Origin: Heterocephalus glaber
Taxonomy: Eukaryota; Chordata; Mammalia; Rodentia; Bathyergidae
Assembly (NCBI RefSeq): GCF_000247695.1
Contig: NW_004624801.1
Span: 6,758,406 to 6,822,405 of the forward strand
DNA length: 64,000 nt
Reading direction: 5' to 3'
The translations under genes were made by a program, and so were the position numbers. The notes beneath the pieces were generated by a model that saw only the letters and a list, made by a program, of their open reading frames with translations, was not told the DNA's origin and ran no database searches. The first letter of the stretch is position 1. Each line of letters opens with the position of its first letter. Below, in pieces: positions 31,980-42,405 of this stretch.

Positions 31980-32056
31980 TTTTACAATGCTGGGAGTTGA
32001 ACCCAGGACTTGCCCATGCTAGGCAAGTGCTCTACCACTGAGCCCAACCAGCCCTA
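31980..32056 (-). mobile_element. ID SINE
   Basis: AATGCTGGGAGTTGAACCCA, CCATGCTAGGCAAGTGCTCT, ACCACTGAGCCCAACCAGCC: classic antisense ID of the GTAGAGCACTTGCCTAGCA subtype. Confidence 0.9.
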
Positions 32057-32575
32057 AGTAGTTCTTAATCTGTTTGTACCACAGACCTTTGTTCAGCCCA
32101 GGGAGCCCCTTGGTCCCTTCTCAGAGTAACATTTTTAAATACATAGAATGAATCCATAGAATTCAAGAAAAGCAATTATGTTAAAATACAGTTATCAAAA
32201 TATTAAATAACCAAATGTGTGATGTAGAAAGTGATGTACTTCCTTACTAACACATTAAATAGCATGACCCAGTGGACAACCTCAAAACTACTATAATTTT
32301 GTAATAGGGAAAAGTGAAAATGATGTTTCAAGATTTGTGTGACAGTTATGATGGTTATAAAAATATCTATAATTGTTTTTTGGTGATAAAGTCAAAGTAC
32401 ATCTAATAATACTACTGTGGTTTTGTTGACTACTTTTAGAATTGAAGGAAGTGCCAGTTGTCAGATAGGCGTTTGTGGGAAAAACAATTTTTTTTCCTTC
32501 CCTAGTTCATGAAGTCCCTAAATTCTATCCCCAAATCTCTTGGGGTCCTTGCACACCAGGTCCAAAACATTAACC
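32057..32575. repeat. Ancient hAT-type DNA transposon
   Basis: A 520-bp AT-rich unit. It starts AGTTCTTAATCTGTTTGTACCACAGACC and ends TCTCTTGGGGTCCTTGCACACCAGG, with ACAGTTATCAAAATATTAAATAACC inside. It follows the order of an old mammalian hAT-like element. The family name is not certain. Confidence 0.6.
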
Positions 32576-32939
32576 CTCCCTGTCCTTTCCTGTGATTCTC
32601 CCCTGGCTATCTTCAGAGGAAGAGGCTGGAAGCAGCAGTGGCCTCCATTGTCTGTCATGGTCTTCTGCTTTCTTTAACCCAAAGAGAAATAAGAGGTGAG
32701 TGTGTGTGAGATCGAGGGAGAGATGCCAACCATCCCTACTTCCACATAAGTGAGGCTCAGCTGCCTGTCTTACCCATTGGGAGGTCCAAGACCCCAACCT
32801 GCCACCATGGAAGTGTGATAACCATCTCTGCACAGAGCAGAACTCTGGTAACCTGGTCAAAGAGCAAGGACCCAGAGCAAAACGAAGGACACACTGTGCC
32901 TGAAAACACTTGATACTCCACCCTTCCGTGGGTAAGCTT

Positions 32940-33505
32940 AGTCCTTTTGTTTTGCATATGGCTGGACTTAGACATTCACTTCTAACAACTAAAGAGTGGC
33001 AGGAATGATGATGTGTGACCCTGAGACTAGGTCATAAAAAGACTGTGTCTTCCTCCTTGCTCCCTCTTGGATCACTCACTCTGGGGAAGTCAGCCACCAT
33101 ATTGAAAGGATGCTCAATTAACCCCATAGAAAGATGGCAAGGGATGAAGGCCTCCTGTCAAGAGCCAGATGGATTGGGGGGGGGGATTTAGCTCAGTGGT
33201 TCTGCCGCCTGCTTCACAAGTACAAAGACCTGAGTTCGATCCCCAGTACCAAAAAAAAAAAGAGCCAGAGATGGCATGAGACCTCCATTCAACAGCTGTG
33301 CAAGAAGCCATCTTGGAAACATGCTGAAGCCCCAGGCAAGTGCAGCCTTGGCTGACAAGGAAACCTGAGCCAGAACCTAGCCCAGCTGTGCCAACCCCAG
33401 ACTCCTGATCCTCAGAAACTGACATAACAAATGTTCATTGTTCTGAGATGCTGAGTTTTGGAGGATTTTGCTCAGTAGTAATAGGTTCCTAATATAAAAG
33501 TATGA
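32940..33505 (+). repeat. MLT1-type LTR split by an ID
   Basis: AGACTAGGTCATAAAAAGAC, CTCTTGGATCACTCACTCTG, GGAAGTCAGCCACCATATTG, AGAAGCCATCTTGGAAACAT and AGAAACTGACATAACAAATG...TTTTGCTCAGTAGTAATAGG give the sense order. An ID interrupts it at 33171-33260. Confidence 0.75.
33160..33269 (+). mobile_element. ID SINE with 10-bp duplication
   Basis: Sense ID of the GGTTCTGCCGCCTGC subtype with intact B box GAGTTCGATCCCCAGTACC and A11 tail. AAGAGCCAGA at 33160-33169 recurs at 33260-33269. The 5' end is replaced by a G9 run. Confidence 0.93.
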
Positions 33506-34020
33506 AGAGGAGGAATCCTGCCCAAGGGACTGGTGGTAACGAGGGGCTGGGGCAGCCCTCACAGTGTGTACTGACCATGCTGGGTGCATCTGTCAAGCAG
33601 TCTGCACCTGCTCTGCAGCCACTGTTTAAGGGCATCTTCCAAAGCATCTCTAGTGTCCGTGCCTTCACCATGGAGGGGAGCAATAAATCAACCTGAGTCG
33701 CTGCAGGGCACAAGGAAGTGACACGAGCAGCGCCCAAGAGTCCAGGCACACAGTGAGTGCTTGGTCACGGGTAGCTCTTAGCGGTAAGTTCTCTGGGCCT
33801 TCCCTTACCACCAGGCCCAGACGCCTAGGCATGGCCATCCCAGAGGGTCCCCCATTCTCCTCTGACACACTGGGGCCCAAAGTGAGCGCCAGGATGAGGA
33901 TGGAATGCTCTAAGATGGCCCCAGTCCATCCCCAATCTTCTTCCTGTTCCCCATTCATCCAGCCACTGTTTGGAAGGGGCCTCAGAGAGGATCAAACATG
34001 GGAAAAGCCTGAGCTTCAGC
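33506..34020. other. Unannotated DNA, no gene seen
   Basis: Unique DNA with small overlapping frames only. Confidence 0.5.
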
Positions 34021-34024
34021 CGTA

Positions 34025-34480
34025 ATCAGAAAAATGCAAATTGAAACCACAGAAATGGAAACAACCCAAGTTCAGCAGATCAAGTCAGAGTGGTCTGTTC
34101 TTACCCCAGGCTATATCTCACTGTGACCAGGAGGACACACATGCCACAGCATGGATGGAGCCTGATAATGCCATGCTCAGTGGAAGAAACCATTGATAAG
34201 GCCCACGTATCACATGATTTACCTCTACGAAATGTCCAGAATAGCCAAATTCCTAGAAAGTGCAAGCAGACTGGTGGTAGCATCAGCTCAGGGAGGGTAA
34301 TGAAGAGCAGTGCTTAATGGCTAGGCAGGTTTATATGCCATGGTGAAAATGTTTTAGACATAGGTAGAGATGGCGGTTCCACAACATTGTGAGTGTGCCA
34401 AATGCCATGGATGGAGTTGTTGACTTCACATGGTTAATTTCTTTGTTACATAAAGTTCACTTCAATTGAAAAACAACTAC
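34025..34480 (+). repeat. Old L1M 3' end
   Basis: AGAAAAATGCAAATTGAAACC, TACCTCTACGAAATGTCCAGAATAGCCAAA, GATGGCGGTTCCACAACATTGTGAGTGTGCCAAATGCCATGGAT: 3' end order of mammal-wide L1M. No frame survives. Confidence 0.8.
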
Positions 34481-35110
34481 AGGGAGATACAACTTTTTAC
34501 CCATTAGGTCAACAAGAGCAAACAGGTTTCCCATAGGCTGTGCTGGCAAGGCTATGGGGACAGGTCCTTTTGTGCCCTGCTGCAGGTGTGTGACTGGGAA
34601 AACCTTCAAGATAGCAGCTTGGCTGTTAGACAGCCTCTTCCCAAGCCTGATCACCTTGACCCTGATGTTGGTCTCATAAATACAGTGGCACATGCAAGGC
34701 ATGACAACAGCACACAATGCTTGCGGCAGCATTATACTGGAAATAACATAAAAATAACAAAATGTTAGAAAGAACATAAACATCTGGTAGGCTGGTTACA
34801 TAAACAGCAGCAACTCATACTGCAGGATTCTGAAAAGAATAAGGCAGCTCATTATGGGCTTGCTAAGAGAAGAAAACAAGGGCAGAGCATGTTTACAAAC
34901 TTCACTGATTTATACATATGCAAAAAGAACACACACTCGTACACACGTGGATCTTCATGCCTACAGCATCCTTAGGAACATATGCAAGAACTAGTAAGAA
35001 TTTCTCTTGAGGGGGAAGAGTGGGGCTCCCAGAGCCCCATGAGCTCACTTCCTGGTACTTACACATTTGTGTGGTCCCCTTTCCCAGTGCCGTAAGACTG
35101 GGGTTCATGT
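34481..35110 (+). repeat. Old L1M fragment
   Basis: Another L1M piece: GAGATACAACTTTTTACCCATTAGG, AAAGAACATAAACATCTGGTAGGCTGG, GAATAAGGCAGCTCATTATGGGC, AAAGAACACACACTCGTACACACG. Adjoins the previous copy in the same orientation. Confidence 0.75.
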
Positions 35111-35149
35111 GACCACAAGAACACAGCAGAAGTACTGCACTTCTGAGGC

Positions 35150-35500
35150 TGCATTACAGGCTGACTTGTGTCCCCCTCCCTAAGTTCCTATGTTGAAGTT
35201 CTAACCCCCAGTACCTCTAAGTGTGGCTGCATTGGGAGATCAGGTCTTTAAAGATATATGGAGGTAGTAATATGAGGTCAGATGGGTGGCCCTAATCCGA
35301 CCTTACATGAAGAGGACATCAGGACACAGAGGGAAGACTGGTGAAGACACAAGGAGATGGCAGTCTGCAAGCCAAGAAAAGAGGCCTCAGGGGGAAAAGC
35401 ACTGCAGACTTCTAGATTTTGTAATTATCTGACAGACAGTGGTTTCTGCTGAGTAAGCCACCCAGGCTGTGGTCTTTGTTAGGGTCCCCCTAGCAACCAG
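35150..35500 (+). repeat. MLT1-type LTR, sense
   Basis: TTGTGTCCCCCTCCCTAAGTTCCTATGTTGAAGTTCTAACCCCCAGTACC-like start (shown in short pieces at 35166-35214), AGGTCTTTAAAGATATATGG, CCCTAATCCGACCTTACATG, AGCCACCCAGGCTGTGG. Confidence 0.82.
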
Positions 35501-35965
35501 GTACAGACTAGGTTACAAAAGGGACTGCCCACCCCAGCCTGGGAAAAGCCAGCCATCTGCCATGTTGTGAGGATACTCAAGTGGCCTGTGGAGAGACCTG
35601 TGTCATGGGAACCCGAGGCCTCCTGCTGACAGCCAGGGAGGGAAACCATCATGGGGTAGATTTTCCAGCTCAGTCATTGTCCCTTGGACAGTGGCAGCCC
35701 AGGCTGACAGCTTGACCACCACCTCACAAGAGCTCTGAGCCAGACCCACCCCAGAATTCTGTGAAACATCTAACCTACAAAAATTGTATGAGGGGCCGAG
35801 GATTTAGCTCAGTGGTTCTGCCGCCTGCCTTGCAAGCGCAAGGACCAGAGTTTGATCCCTGGTACCAAAAAAAAAAAAATTATATGAGATAAAATATGCT
35901 CATGGTTTTAAACTGCCAAACTTTAGATAATTTGTTAGACAACAGCAGATGACTGTTACACAAGG
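35501..35965 (+). repeat. MLT1-type LTR split by an ID
   Basis: Same LTR type as 32940-33505: AGACTAGGTTACAAAAGGGA, CCATGTTGTGAGGATACTCA, GAGGCCTCCTGCTGACAGCC, CAGAATTCTGTGAAACATC, then an ID, then TAGATAATTTGTTAGACAACAGCAG. Confidence 0.78.
35779..35888 (+). mobile_element. ID SINE with 14-bp duplication
   Basis: ID at 35793-35874: GGATTTAGCTCAGTGGTTCT, GCCGCCTGCCTTGCAAGCGC, GAGTTTGATCCCTGGTACC. AAAAATTGTATGAG (35779-35792) / AAAAATTATATGAG (35875-35888) has one change. Confidence 0.94.
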
Positions 35966-35984
35966 TGTACACTTTCATACTCAT

Positions 35985-36425
35985 GAAAGGCTGAATAACC
36001 ATCCCCAAAGATGTCCAGCTCCTAATCCCTAGAACCAGTGACCATAATCTGATATGGCAAAGGGGATTTGGCAGATGTGATTAAGTCAAGGACATTGAGA
36101 TGGAGAAGATCCTGGGTATCCTGCATGGGCCCTAAATGTCATTACAAGTACCCTTAAAAGAGGAAGGCAGAGGAGATGTGATCATAAGGAAAAGAGCAGG
36201 TGCTGTTTGAACCTTGGCAGAAGGATCTAATGATGCTACACAGCTGGGTTTGAGGGTGGAAGACAGAGCCTGAGCCAAGGAATGTAGGATGTAATCACTC
36301 TAGAAATCAGGAAAGGCAGGAAACATTCTTCTGCAGAGCCTCCAGAGGGGGGTAGTAATCAACACTTGATTGCAGCCTAATGAAACCGATTTCCAACGCC
36401 TGGCCTCTAGAAGTGAAGGTCAATA
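35985..36425 (+). repeat. MLT1-type LTR, sense
   Basis: GGCTGAATAACCATCCCCAAAGATGTCCAGCTCCTAATCCC-like start (35991-36031), GATGTGATTAAGTCAAGGAC, GAGCCAAGGAATGTAGGATG, GAGCCTCCAGAGGGG. Sense order. Confidence 0.82.
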
Positions 36426-36730
36426 TAAGATGTGTTAGAAATATATGGTGAACATTTACATTAAAAAAAATTTTTTTACAGGGCTGGGGATTTAGCTCAG
36501 TGGTTTTGCCGCCTGCTGTGCAAGTGTAAGGACCAGAGTTCGATCCCCAGTACCAAAAAAAAAAATTTTTTTTTTTACAGTAAAAGACATTGCTATTTAT
36601 TCCCTTCAACATCCTACCTCTCACTTCAAACACACTTATCCCATCATTCTTACGATTTTCTGCAACAGTTCTGAAGCCCTCTTTCATGAGTGGTGATCAA
36701 TGAGGTGTGATCAAAAGTGACCCCAGTACT
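36426..36730 (-). mobile_element. Mariner element 4, 3' end
   Basis: Left end AGATGTGTTAGAAATATATGG then GTGAACATTTACATTAAAAA, matching the ends of elements 1 and 2. After an ID come TTTACAGTAAAAGACATTGC and TCACTTCAAACACACTTATCCC. The minus strand retains WDKCV and short transposase-tail traces with stops. A second end-like GGTGTGATCAAAA lies at 36704-36716 in direct orientation, as in element 1. Confidence 0.8.
36469..36580 (+). mobile_element. ID SINE inside mariner element 4
   Basis: ID at 36482-36564: GGCTGGGGATTTAGCTCAGT, GCCGCCTGCTGTGCAAGTGT, GAGTTCGATCCCCAGTACC. The AATTTTTTTACAG flank (36469-36481) recurs ending at 36580. It lies at nearly the same mariner position as the ID in element 1. 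Confidence 0.93.
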
Positions 36731-37009
36731 GATACTCTGATAACTCCGGTGCTTCCCTGTGATCTTCCAGCCCTATTGGTGGCAGCAGCTTCCTGTCTCA
36801 GCCAGGCTCTAGTTGGCCTCGCTGCACCTGCAGGTTCTCAGCCACCCCACCATCTGTGTTGTCGTGGACCACAGAGTATGACCATTAGTCTTGAAATGAC
36901 AACTTCATTGGATAAGAAACATGAAACAGATTGATCAGCAATCTCTGGGTGTGTTTGGGTGTGTCACATAGGGATGATTTGGGGATCTATGTATGGTACC
37001 TCTTCCTTT

Positions 37010-37215
37010 CCTCTCTGGTGCTGTTCCTCTGCTCTGCTTCTGGGCTGTCATGAAGTAAGCAGCTTTGCTCTACCACACCCTTCCACCGTGATATCTCTGT
37101 CTTGGAGCCAGGTGACCATGGACTGACTTTCCCGAAACCGTGAGCCAAATTAAACCTCCCTTCCTTTAAGTTGTGGGTGTCAGGTATTGTGTCTCAGCAG
37201 AGGGAAAGCTGTCTA
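37010..37215 (+). repeat. MaLR LTR 3' part, sense
   Basis: GCAGCTTTGCTCTACCACAC, CCAGGTGACCATGGACTGAC, GTGAGCCAAATTAAACCTCC, TTCCTTTAAGTTGTGGGTGTC: MST/MLT1-type 3' end. Confidence 0.8.
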
Positions 37216-37875
37216 ATGCAAAGTAAGTGACACCTCTTACCACCTTCAGGGGAGGAGCTGCTGTGGGAAGAATCCTGGCTCTAGGAGCATCAGTCCCAGG
37301 ATATGGATGCTACCAAGAAAAACCCAACTCACACAGGCACTGGACGGGGCCACACTTTACCCACCTAGAGGAGACTCAGCAGTGCGAGTTGGTCTCTCTG
37401 CTGCAGAACAAGAAGAGGGTCTCACTGAGCTCCCTGACTTTGGGCTAAGGACCCTGTCCCTGCCTCACCAGGACTGGATGTAGCGGTGGAATGGCCAGTG
37501 CCATATGCTCCACACACCTATGCAGGATAAAGTCCCGCCGCCAATTCTAGAGAGGGAAGAAACCCCCAAATGCAGATGCATGGCCCATAGGCTGCAAGAG
37601 CTCTTTGTGTCCCAGGCCCCAGGCCCATTTCCATGGGACAGTGCAGCTGCAGGAAGACAATGCCAGAGCTGACTTTCCCAATATTCCCTGAATTAAATTC
37701 CCTCTGATTAAATACCTGGAAAGTCCTCTGCTTGGACCTTCATTGATACTCAAGTAATACAAGCAGCAAACAAAAAAGCTGAGTTAGCGAATTATAAAAG
37801 ACTGTTGGGTCCAGTGCTAGCTCTGTCCGTGAGTAGCCTCTGTGCAGTCTCAGTCAGGGGTCACAGTCATAGCTT
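37216..37875. other. Unannotated DNA, no gene seen
   Basis: Unique DNA; short frames only. Confidence 0.5.
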
Positions 37876-37877
37876 TG

Positions 37878-38204
37878 ATGTCAAGGGTCCCCAATAAGTG
37901 GGCCATGGACGGGTACCAGTCCACAGCCCGTTAGGAATGAGATCACATAGCGGGAAGGGAGCCACGGTCGGTCAAGTGAAAAAACTCATCTGTATTTTCA
38001 GCTGTTTGCCATCGCTGGCATTACCATCCGAGCACTGCCTCCTGTTAGGTCAGCCGCGGCTCTATATTCTCAGGAGCAGGATCCCTACTGTGGGCTGCGC
38101 GTGCGCACACTCTTGAATCATCCTGAAATCCCGCGCCCAGTCTGTGGAAGGATTGTCTTCCACAAAGCCAATCCCTGCTGCCAAAAAGGTTGGGGGCCAC
38201 TTTG
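37878..38204. repeat. hAT-type DNA transposon relic
   Basis: CAAGGGTCCCCAATAAGTGG at the left and AAAAAGGTTGGGGGCCACTT at the right are inverted hAT-like ends. Inside are CGGGTACCAGTCCACAGCCC, CTGTTTGCCATCGCTGGCAT and GAAGGATTGTCTTCCACAAAG. About 325 bp, nonautonomous, strongly decayed; the 8-bp target repeat is not readable. Confidence 0.78.
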
Positions 38205-38384
38205 TTTTGCCTCTGTGCTGGGGACCTGCTTCCCAACCCTGGTGGCCCTTGCCACCCTCCAGTGTCCTTCAGTGCCCAGCTGCCTCTGTCCTGTAGGAGG
38301 CGCCCAGACTGCGCCGGAAGTCTGCGGCTGAGGACCACGTGACCCGGAGAGGTAGGGCGCCACTGAAGGACGGCTTCAGCACGG

Positions 38385-38397
38385 CCACCAGGGGCCC
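38385..38397 (+). promoter_or_regulatory. CTCF-like motif, one mismatch
   Basis: CCACCAGGGGCCC agrees with the CTCF core CCASYAGRKGGCR at all but one position. Candidate only. Confidence 0.35.
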
Positions 38398-39018
38398 CCC
38401 AACCCAGCCTTGCGTGGCCATGAGGCAAGCCGCGGAGACATGGCAAACGCAGAGCAGCAGCACACTGGTGACACGCAGTCCTGCGTGCGCTGTGGGCAGC
38501 TGAACGCAGACCGGGACCTCACCCCGCAGACAGCGCCGCCAGCCGGTCCCTCCCGGAGGTGCGGCGGAAGGAAGGTGGGCGACTTGAGTCAGGCAGAGAG
38601 GACAGGCCGCTTCTGAGCGCGAGTGATGCCCGCCTGTCTGCTGCCTTCTGGCTTTTAGAGACCGACACTGGGACATTGCTAGGTGACCATATTTTTCAGT
38701 GCTCGAAAGGAGACAGATGGTCTGCTCAGAGTTTTCCTGATTTGGCCATTTTCTTATATAAAAAGCCCAAGAAGCGTGCGCGCCAGTTCCCATGGCGGCG
38801 GGGTCCGTGTTCCCAGCCACGGCCTTGGGACAGACCTGGGAGACGCCCCTCACCCACAGAGGGCCTGCGGGAGGCTGACTGTGCTGTGCACAGGAGGAGG
38901 GAGCAGAGGCTGGGGGAGGGCTCCATGAGCCCCTGAGGTCCTCAGCACCCGGGCCGCGCACCGAACCAGCAGCACCGGGGCAAGGCGCTGCGGACCTCAG
39001 TGCGTGCCGAGCCCCTGG

Positions 39019-39031
39019 CGCCCTCTGGGGG
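39019..39031 (-). promoter_or_regulatory. CTCF-like motif, one mismatch
   Basis: CGCCCTCTGGGGG is the CTCF core read on the minus strand with one substitution. Confidence 0.35.
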
Positions 39032-39060
39032 AAGACGCCTGTTACCACCGCGTAGCCGCT

Positions 39061-39150
39061 CATTTCACAAGAAGCACAGAGAAGATAGATTTGACCAAGG
39101 CCATGCAGCTCACGAACAGGAGACACGACTCGAACCCAGGCCTGCACGAC
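39061..39150 (-). repeat. MIR fragment
   Basis: TTTCACAAGAAGCACAGAG, CCAAGGCCATGCAGCTCACG and CGACTCGAACCCAGGCCTGC: MIR core, antisense. Confidence 0.65.
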
Positions 39151-39429
39151 TCCTCGCCTGCGTGTGTAGTCGCCTCAGTACTCTCCACCGAAGCCTCTTG
39201 TTAATACCCACTTCCTCCCTCTGAATTTGCCCAGACTGGTGCCGCCCCTCCCTCCACGTCTCCCGTCCAGTCCCAGCCCTCACCATCTTGGATCACTACC
39301 TCAGCTCCTAATGGCTCTCATTTCTTTTCTTCTTTCCACCCCACCAGCCCCTGTGGCGCGTTCTGTACAGGAAGCCAGAGGCGACTCCTCGTACACAGCT
39401 GTCGCATGCTCAGGTCTCTCGGGCCCTGT

Positions 39430-39845
39430 GCTGTGGCTGCAGGCTCTGTAGTCTCTGTGCCTTCCTCTCCTCCCATGCTCCCCTCAAGAACTATCCTGCT
39501 GCTATGCTCCTGCCTCAGGACCTTTGCACTGGCTTTCCCTTCACCTGAACCCATCTTTCCTCGGAGATTCATATGGCCAGTTCCCTCCAAGGTGCCATGC
39601 CTGTGATCAAATGTCACCTCTCAGCTTTCTGACACCCTACTTTACATCAGGTCCTTCCCTCTGCCTGTCTTCCACACTTCCCACCTTTTTCACAGCGCTT
39701 AAGCATCTGAATGTTCTGTTTAATGTTCTCGCCAGCCTTCTCATCACTGTCTCTCTCCCGCTGCTGCAGTGAAAGCTATGAGACAGAGCTCTCTGCATAG
39801 GGCCTGGAGAGTGCACAGTGAACATTTCCAATAAACATGGGGAGG
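39430..39845 (+). repeat. L2 LINE 3' fragment
   Basis: CCTCAGGACCTTTGCACTGG, TCAAATGTCACCTCTCAGCT, CACAGCGCTTAAGCATCTGA and TCCAATAAACATGGGGAGG follow the L2 3' order. Dead, pan-mammalian. Confidence 0.8.
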
Positions 39846-39854
39846 TGAACGGAT

Positions 39855-39965
39855 CGCCCCCTTCCACTTGAGAAAGGCATCGTCTCCCCTCACAGGTGAT
39901 GAAGCTGGGACTCAAAGGAGCCAGTGCCAAGCCCAAGGCCACACAGCAAGGCCCGAAGGCTCCGT
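39855..39965 (+). repeat. MIR fragment
   Basis: CCCCTCACAGGTGATGAAGC, CCCAAGGCCACACAGCAAGG: MIR core. Confidence 0.6.
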
Positions 39966-40779
39966 CCCAGGCTTACAGTTGCAGGGTCATTTCTGGGGAT
40001 GCTGGCACCCTTGGCATTTAGGGCTGCCCTGGGCATGTCTGGGGGGTGGCACAGGGCCCACCAGAGCCCCACACCTCAGTTGACATGGGAGGCTATGGAG
40101 GACTTACTGCCCATCTGCAGGACGCCCTGTGCCTGCCCTGGGCACACCAGGCCTCCGTCCCTCCTCCTCTGTCTCACCACAAGACTCAACTCCCTCGTCG
40201 CCTCCTCTGCGGAGCTGTCCTGATCTCGCAGAGAGCTGGTCACTCCATCCCTTGGCCCTGTGGCCCTTTGCTCAGGCCTCTGTCCTGAGGACCAGGACCT
40301 CGCAGTGGGCACTATGGAGTGCCCAGCACAAGGCTGGAAGCTCAGTTCTGCAGTCAGAGGACTGAGCACCAGGGCACCAGGAAGGTACAGGAGAGTCAGC
40401 TCAGTGCAGGCAGGGAGCAGAGAATCAGGGTCACGTGGGCCGACAGCAGAGGAGGCAGGAGTCTGACACTGCCCCTTAACACGTAGCATCCAGTTAAGGG
40501 GGTGCTGTTCCCTGGGCAGCAGGCTTGGGGGCACAGCAGCCTCTCCTCTCTGCAGCACAGCCCCACAGAGCAGGCACAGGGCCCTCACCCCACGGTCAGG
40601 GCGATCCCAAAACAGATGGAGGCAGCGACAGATGGCATCCACAGCTCCCGTCTCTCCAGACATTCTCTCCCACCTTCAGCCACCAGCAGAAACAGCCATC
40701 TCGAGTGACTGGAGTTTCAGGAGGAAGTGGCAAGAACTCAACTTCAGACAAATGAACATTTTCAAAAGGGGCAGGCAAC
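39966..40779. other. GC-rich unique DNA, no gene seen
   Basis: Overlapping frames on both strands up to about 195 codons without family signature. Confidence 0.45.
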
Positions 40780-41060
40780 GGCCAAGCACAGCGGAATACA
40801 GCTCCAGCCTGGCAATTTAGCACAATTAACCGGAGCTCCGGCCCCAGTCAATAGCGGAGCAGGTGCATTATCAGTCTCGCCACAAACCATTACTCATTAT
40901 CTCTGGGTTTCGCTGGCTCACCTGCTGCCAGCCACAGTGCGCACTTCCTCTGAAGTCAGCTGTATTCTAATCAGCTGCATTACAGGAAGACGTCCCTGGG
41001 GGAAACTGTGACATCACTTGGAGGATGGGCAATAGGAATGTTCCAAGGTGCGGCAATGTG
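40780..41060. promoter_or_regulatory. Candidate conserved noncoding block
   Basis: Repeat-free, balanced composition with many TF-like words: CAATTTAGCACAATTAACCG, CAGGTGCATTATC, CCATTACTCATTATC, TTCTAATCAGCTGCATTAC. E-box CAGCTG at 40972-40977 lies beside a TAATC homeodomain-type word. Best read as a candidate enhancer; conservation is unknown. Confidence 0.4.
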
Positions 41061-41730
41061 GTGTGACACTGTGCAAGTCAATTTATAGAAGAATTAAACC
41101 TCATTTGGAGCTGAGCAAGGGAGATGCATGGGCTTGGTTTCCAACAGTATTTAAACGGCTTTGGGGTGTGGATTCTGAAGGAAATCTTTGGAGACACTCC
41201 TGGTGGCCTGTACATTTGTCCAGAGTTCCCAGCTCAGGATGGCCATCGGCAAAGAAGACAGGGAGTGAGATAGAGTCAGACACTGTGAGCACTGACCTGG
41301 TGCCAGGTGGAGAACTTGCGGGAAGGCTCTGGGGAGAGGGGATGCAAGCGGAAGTGGGAGAGGGAAAAGAGCCATCTGGTCTGCATGCTTTCCCTGAGCT
41401 CTTTTCACAGACAAGCCAAGTCCTGTGGCTACATAGGCCTTGACCTTGAGAGAAGCAGGGTACAGGCACAAAGCCAGGGCCTGATGAAACAGGCAGAGAG
41501 GTGTTCAGACCCTTCCCCAGTCACCCCATCAGTGAGGGAGGGACTCCCACACTGAAGAGTAAGAGGCAGCTTGACACCTACACTGATACAGGACAGGTGA
41601 GACTGACAGCAGCCTGCTGACAGCAGGGTTCTGGGGGGACATCACACCCCATCCAGGACCATGCAGGGTCACACTGGGGAACACAGAGACCCACGGGGTT
41701 GAGGGAAGCAGATTGTTTGCTGCTGTTGTT
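41061..41730. other. Unannotated DNA, no gene seen
   Basis: No gene or clear repeat recognised. Confidence 0.5.
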
Positions 41731-41734
41731 GCAT

Positions 41735-41812
41735 GGTTCTGGGGATGGAACCCAGGGCCTTGTGAGTATGTGGCACACAAGCTGTCCCCACTGAGCTGCA
41801 CCCCAGTCCTGG
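41735..41812 (-). mobile_element. ID-type SINE
   Basis: GGTTCTGGGGATGGAACCCA, AGTATGTGGCACACAAGCTG, CCACTGAGCTGCACCCCAGTC. Confidence 0.75.
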
Positions 41813-42405
41813 AGGCAGGCTCTGCGGGAAGAAGAGGGCAAGGTGCTCCCTGGTTCCTGCAGAGGGATGTGGCTGCAGGGGCGGAGCTGGGGGAGGGCTG
41901 TTATGCCCACAGAAGAGATGTAGCTGGCAGAAGCAGGGCTCACAGTTAGGCCCCTGGGGCCCTGCAAAGCTCAGCGAGGTCTGGATGCCAGGCTTAGGCC
42001 ACAGGAGGTGCTGGTGGAGTGGAAGGGCCAGCAGGGAGCACTTCCTTCCCAGTAGGGGTCACAGAGCAGGTGGCACTCAAGATTGGCCTTGAAGAGTGAG
42101 AAGCATTTCAAGACATGCAAGATGGGAGGGAGGGCCTCAAAGCCAAGAGGACTCCAAAAGGGAAGGCACAGAGGCCGGCCAAGGTGCAGCACTCAGGAGG
42201 GAGGCGGAGAGTCCACAGGGAGAGGGCAGGCAAGACCGGAAGGGCTGTGGGGGGCAGGCGTGCCAGGCCACTGGAGTGGGAACTTTTCAGTGTGGAAAAG
42301 AAGAGATTTGGAAGGAAGAACAATATGGTTGCATGGCCAGAATGCTCCTCCTGGCCCTAAAGGTCTATTACAGAGAAGGTGGTCTCCAGATGCTGCTATG
42401 ACAGC
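41813..42405 (+). repeat. Possible old mammalian repeat
   Basis: Text such as GGTGGCACTCAAGATTGGCC, AAGAGTGAGAAGCATTTCAAG and GGCACAGAGGCCGGC resembles the later part of the repeat class at 16205-16770. Weakly supported. Confidence 0.35.

Larger units (their letters stand above)
38270..39060. other. Weak GC/CpG-rich stretch
   Basis: More CpG than the surroundings (for example GCGTGCGCGCC near 38779, GCCGCGCACCG near 38952). It contains TATATAAAAAG at 38755-38765 followed by CCCATGGCGGCGGGG. Long frames on both strands (292 codons on - at 38269-39147) arise from stop-poor composition and I do not accept them. A CpG-island-like remnant or ordinary GC-rich DNA. Confidence 0.4.

Noticed and set aside
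38269..39147. 292-codon open frame on the minus strand
   Set aside because: Compositional frame in GC-rich, stop-poor DNA. It overlaps frames on the other strand and has no recognisable domain.
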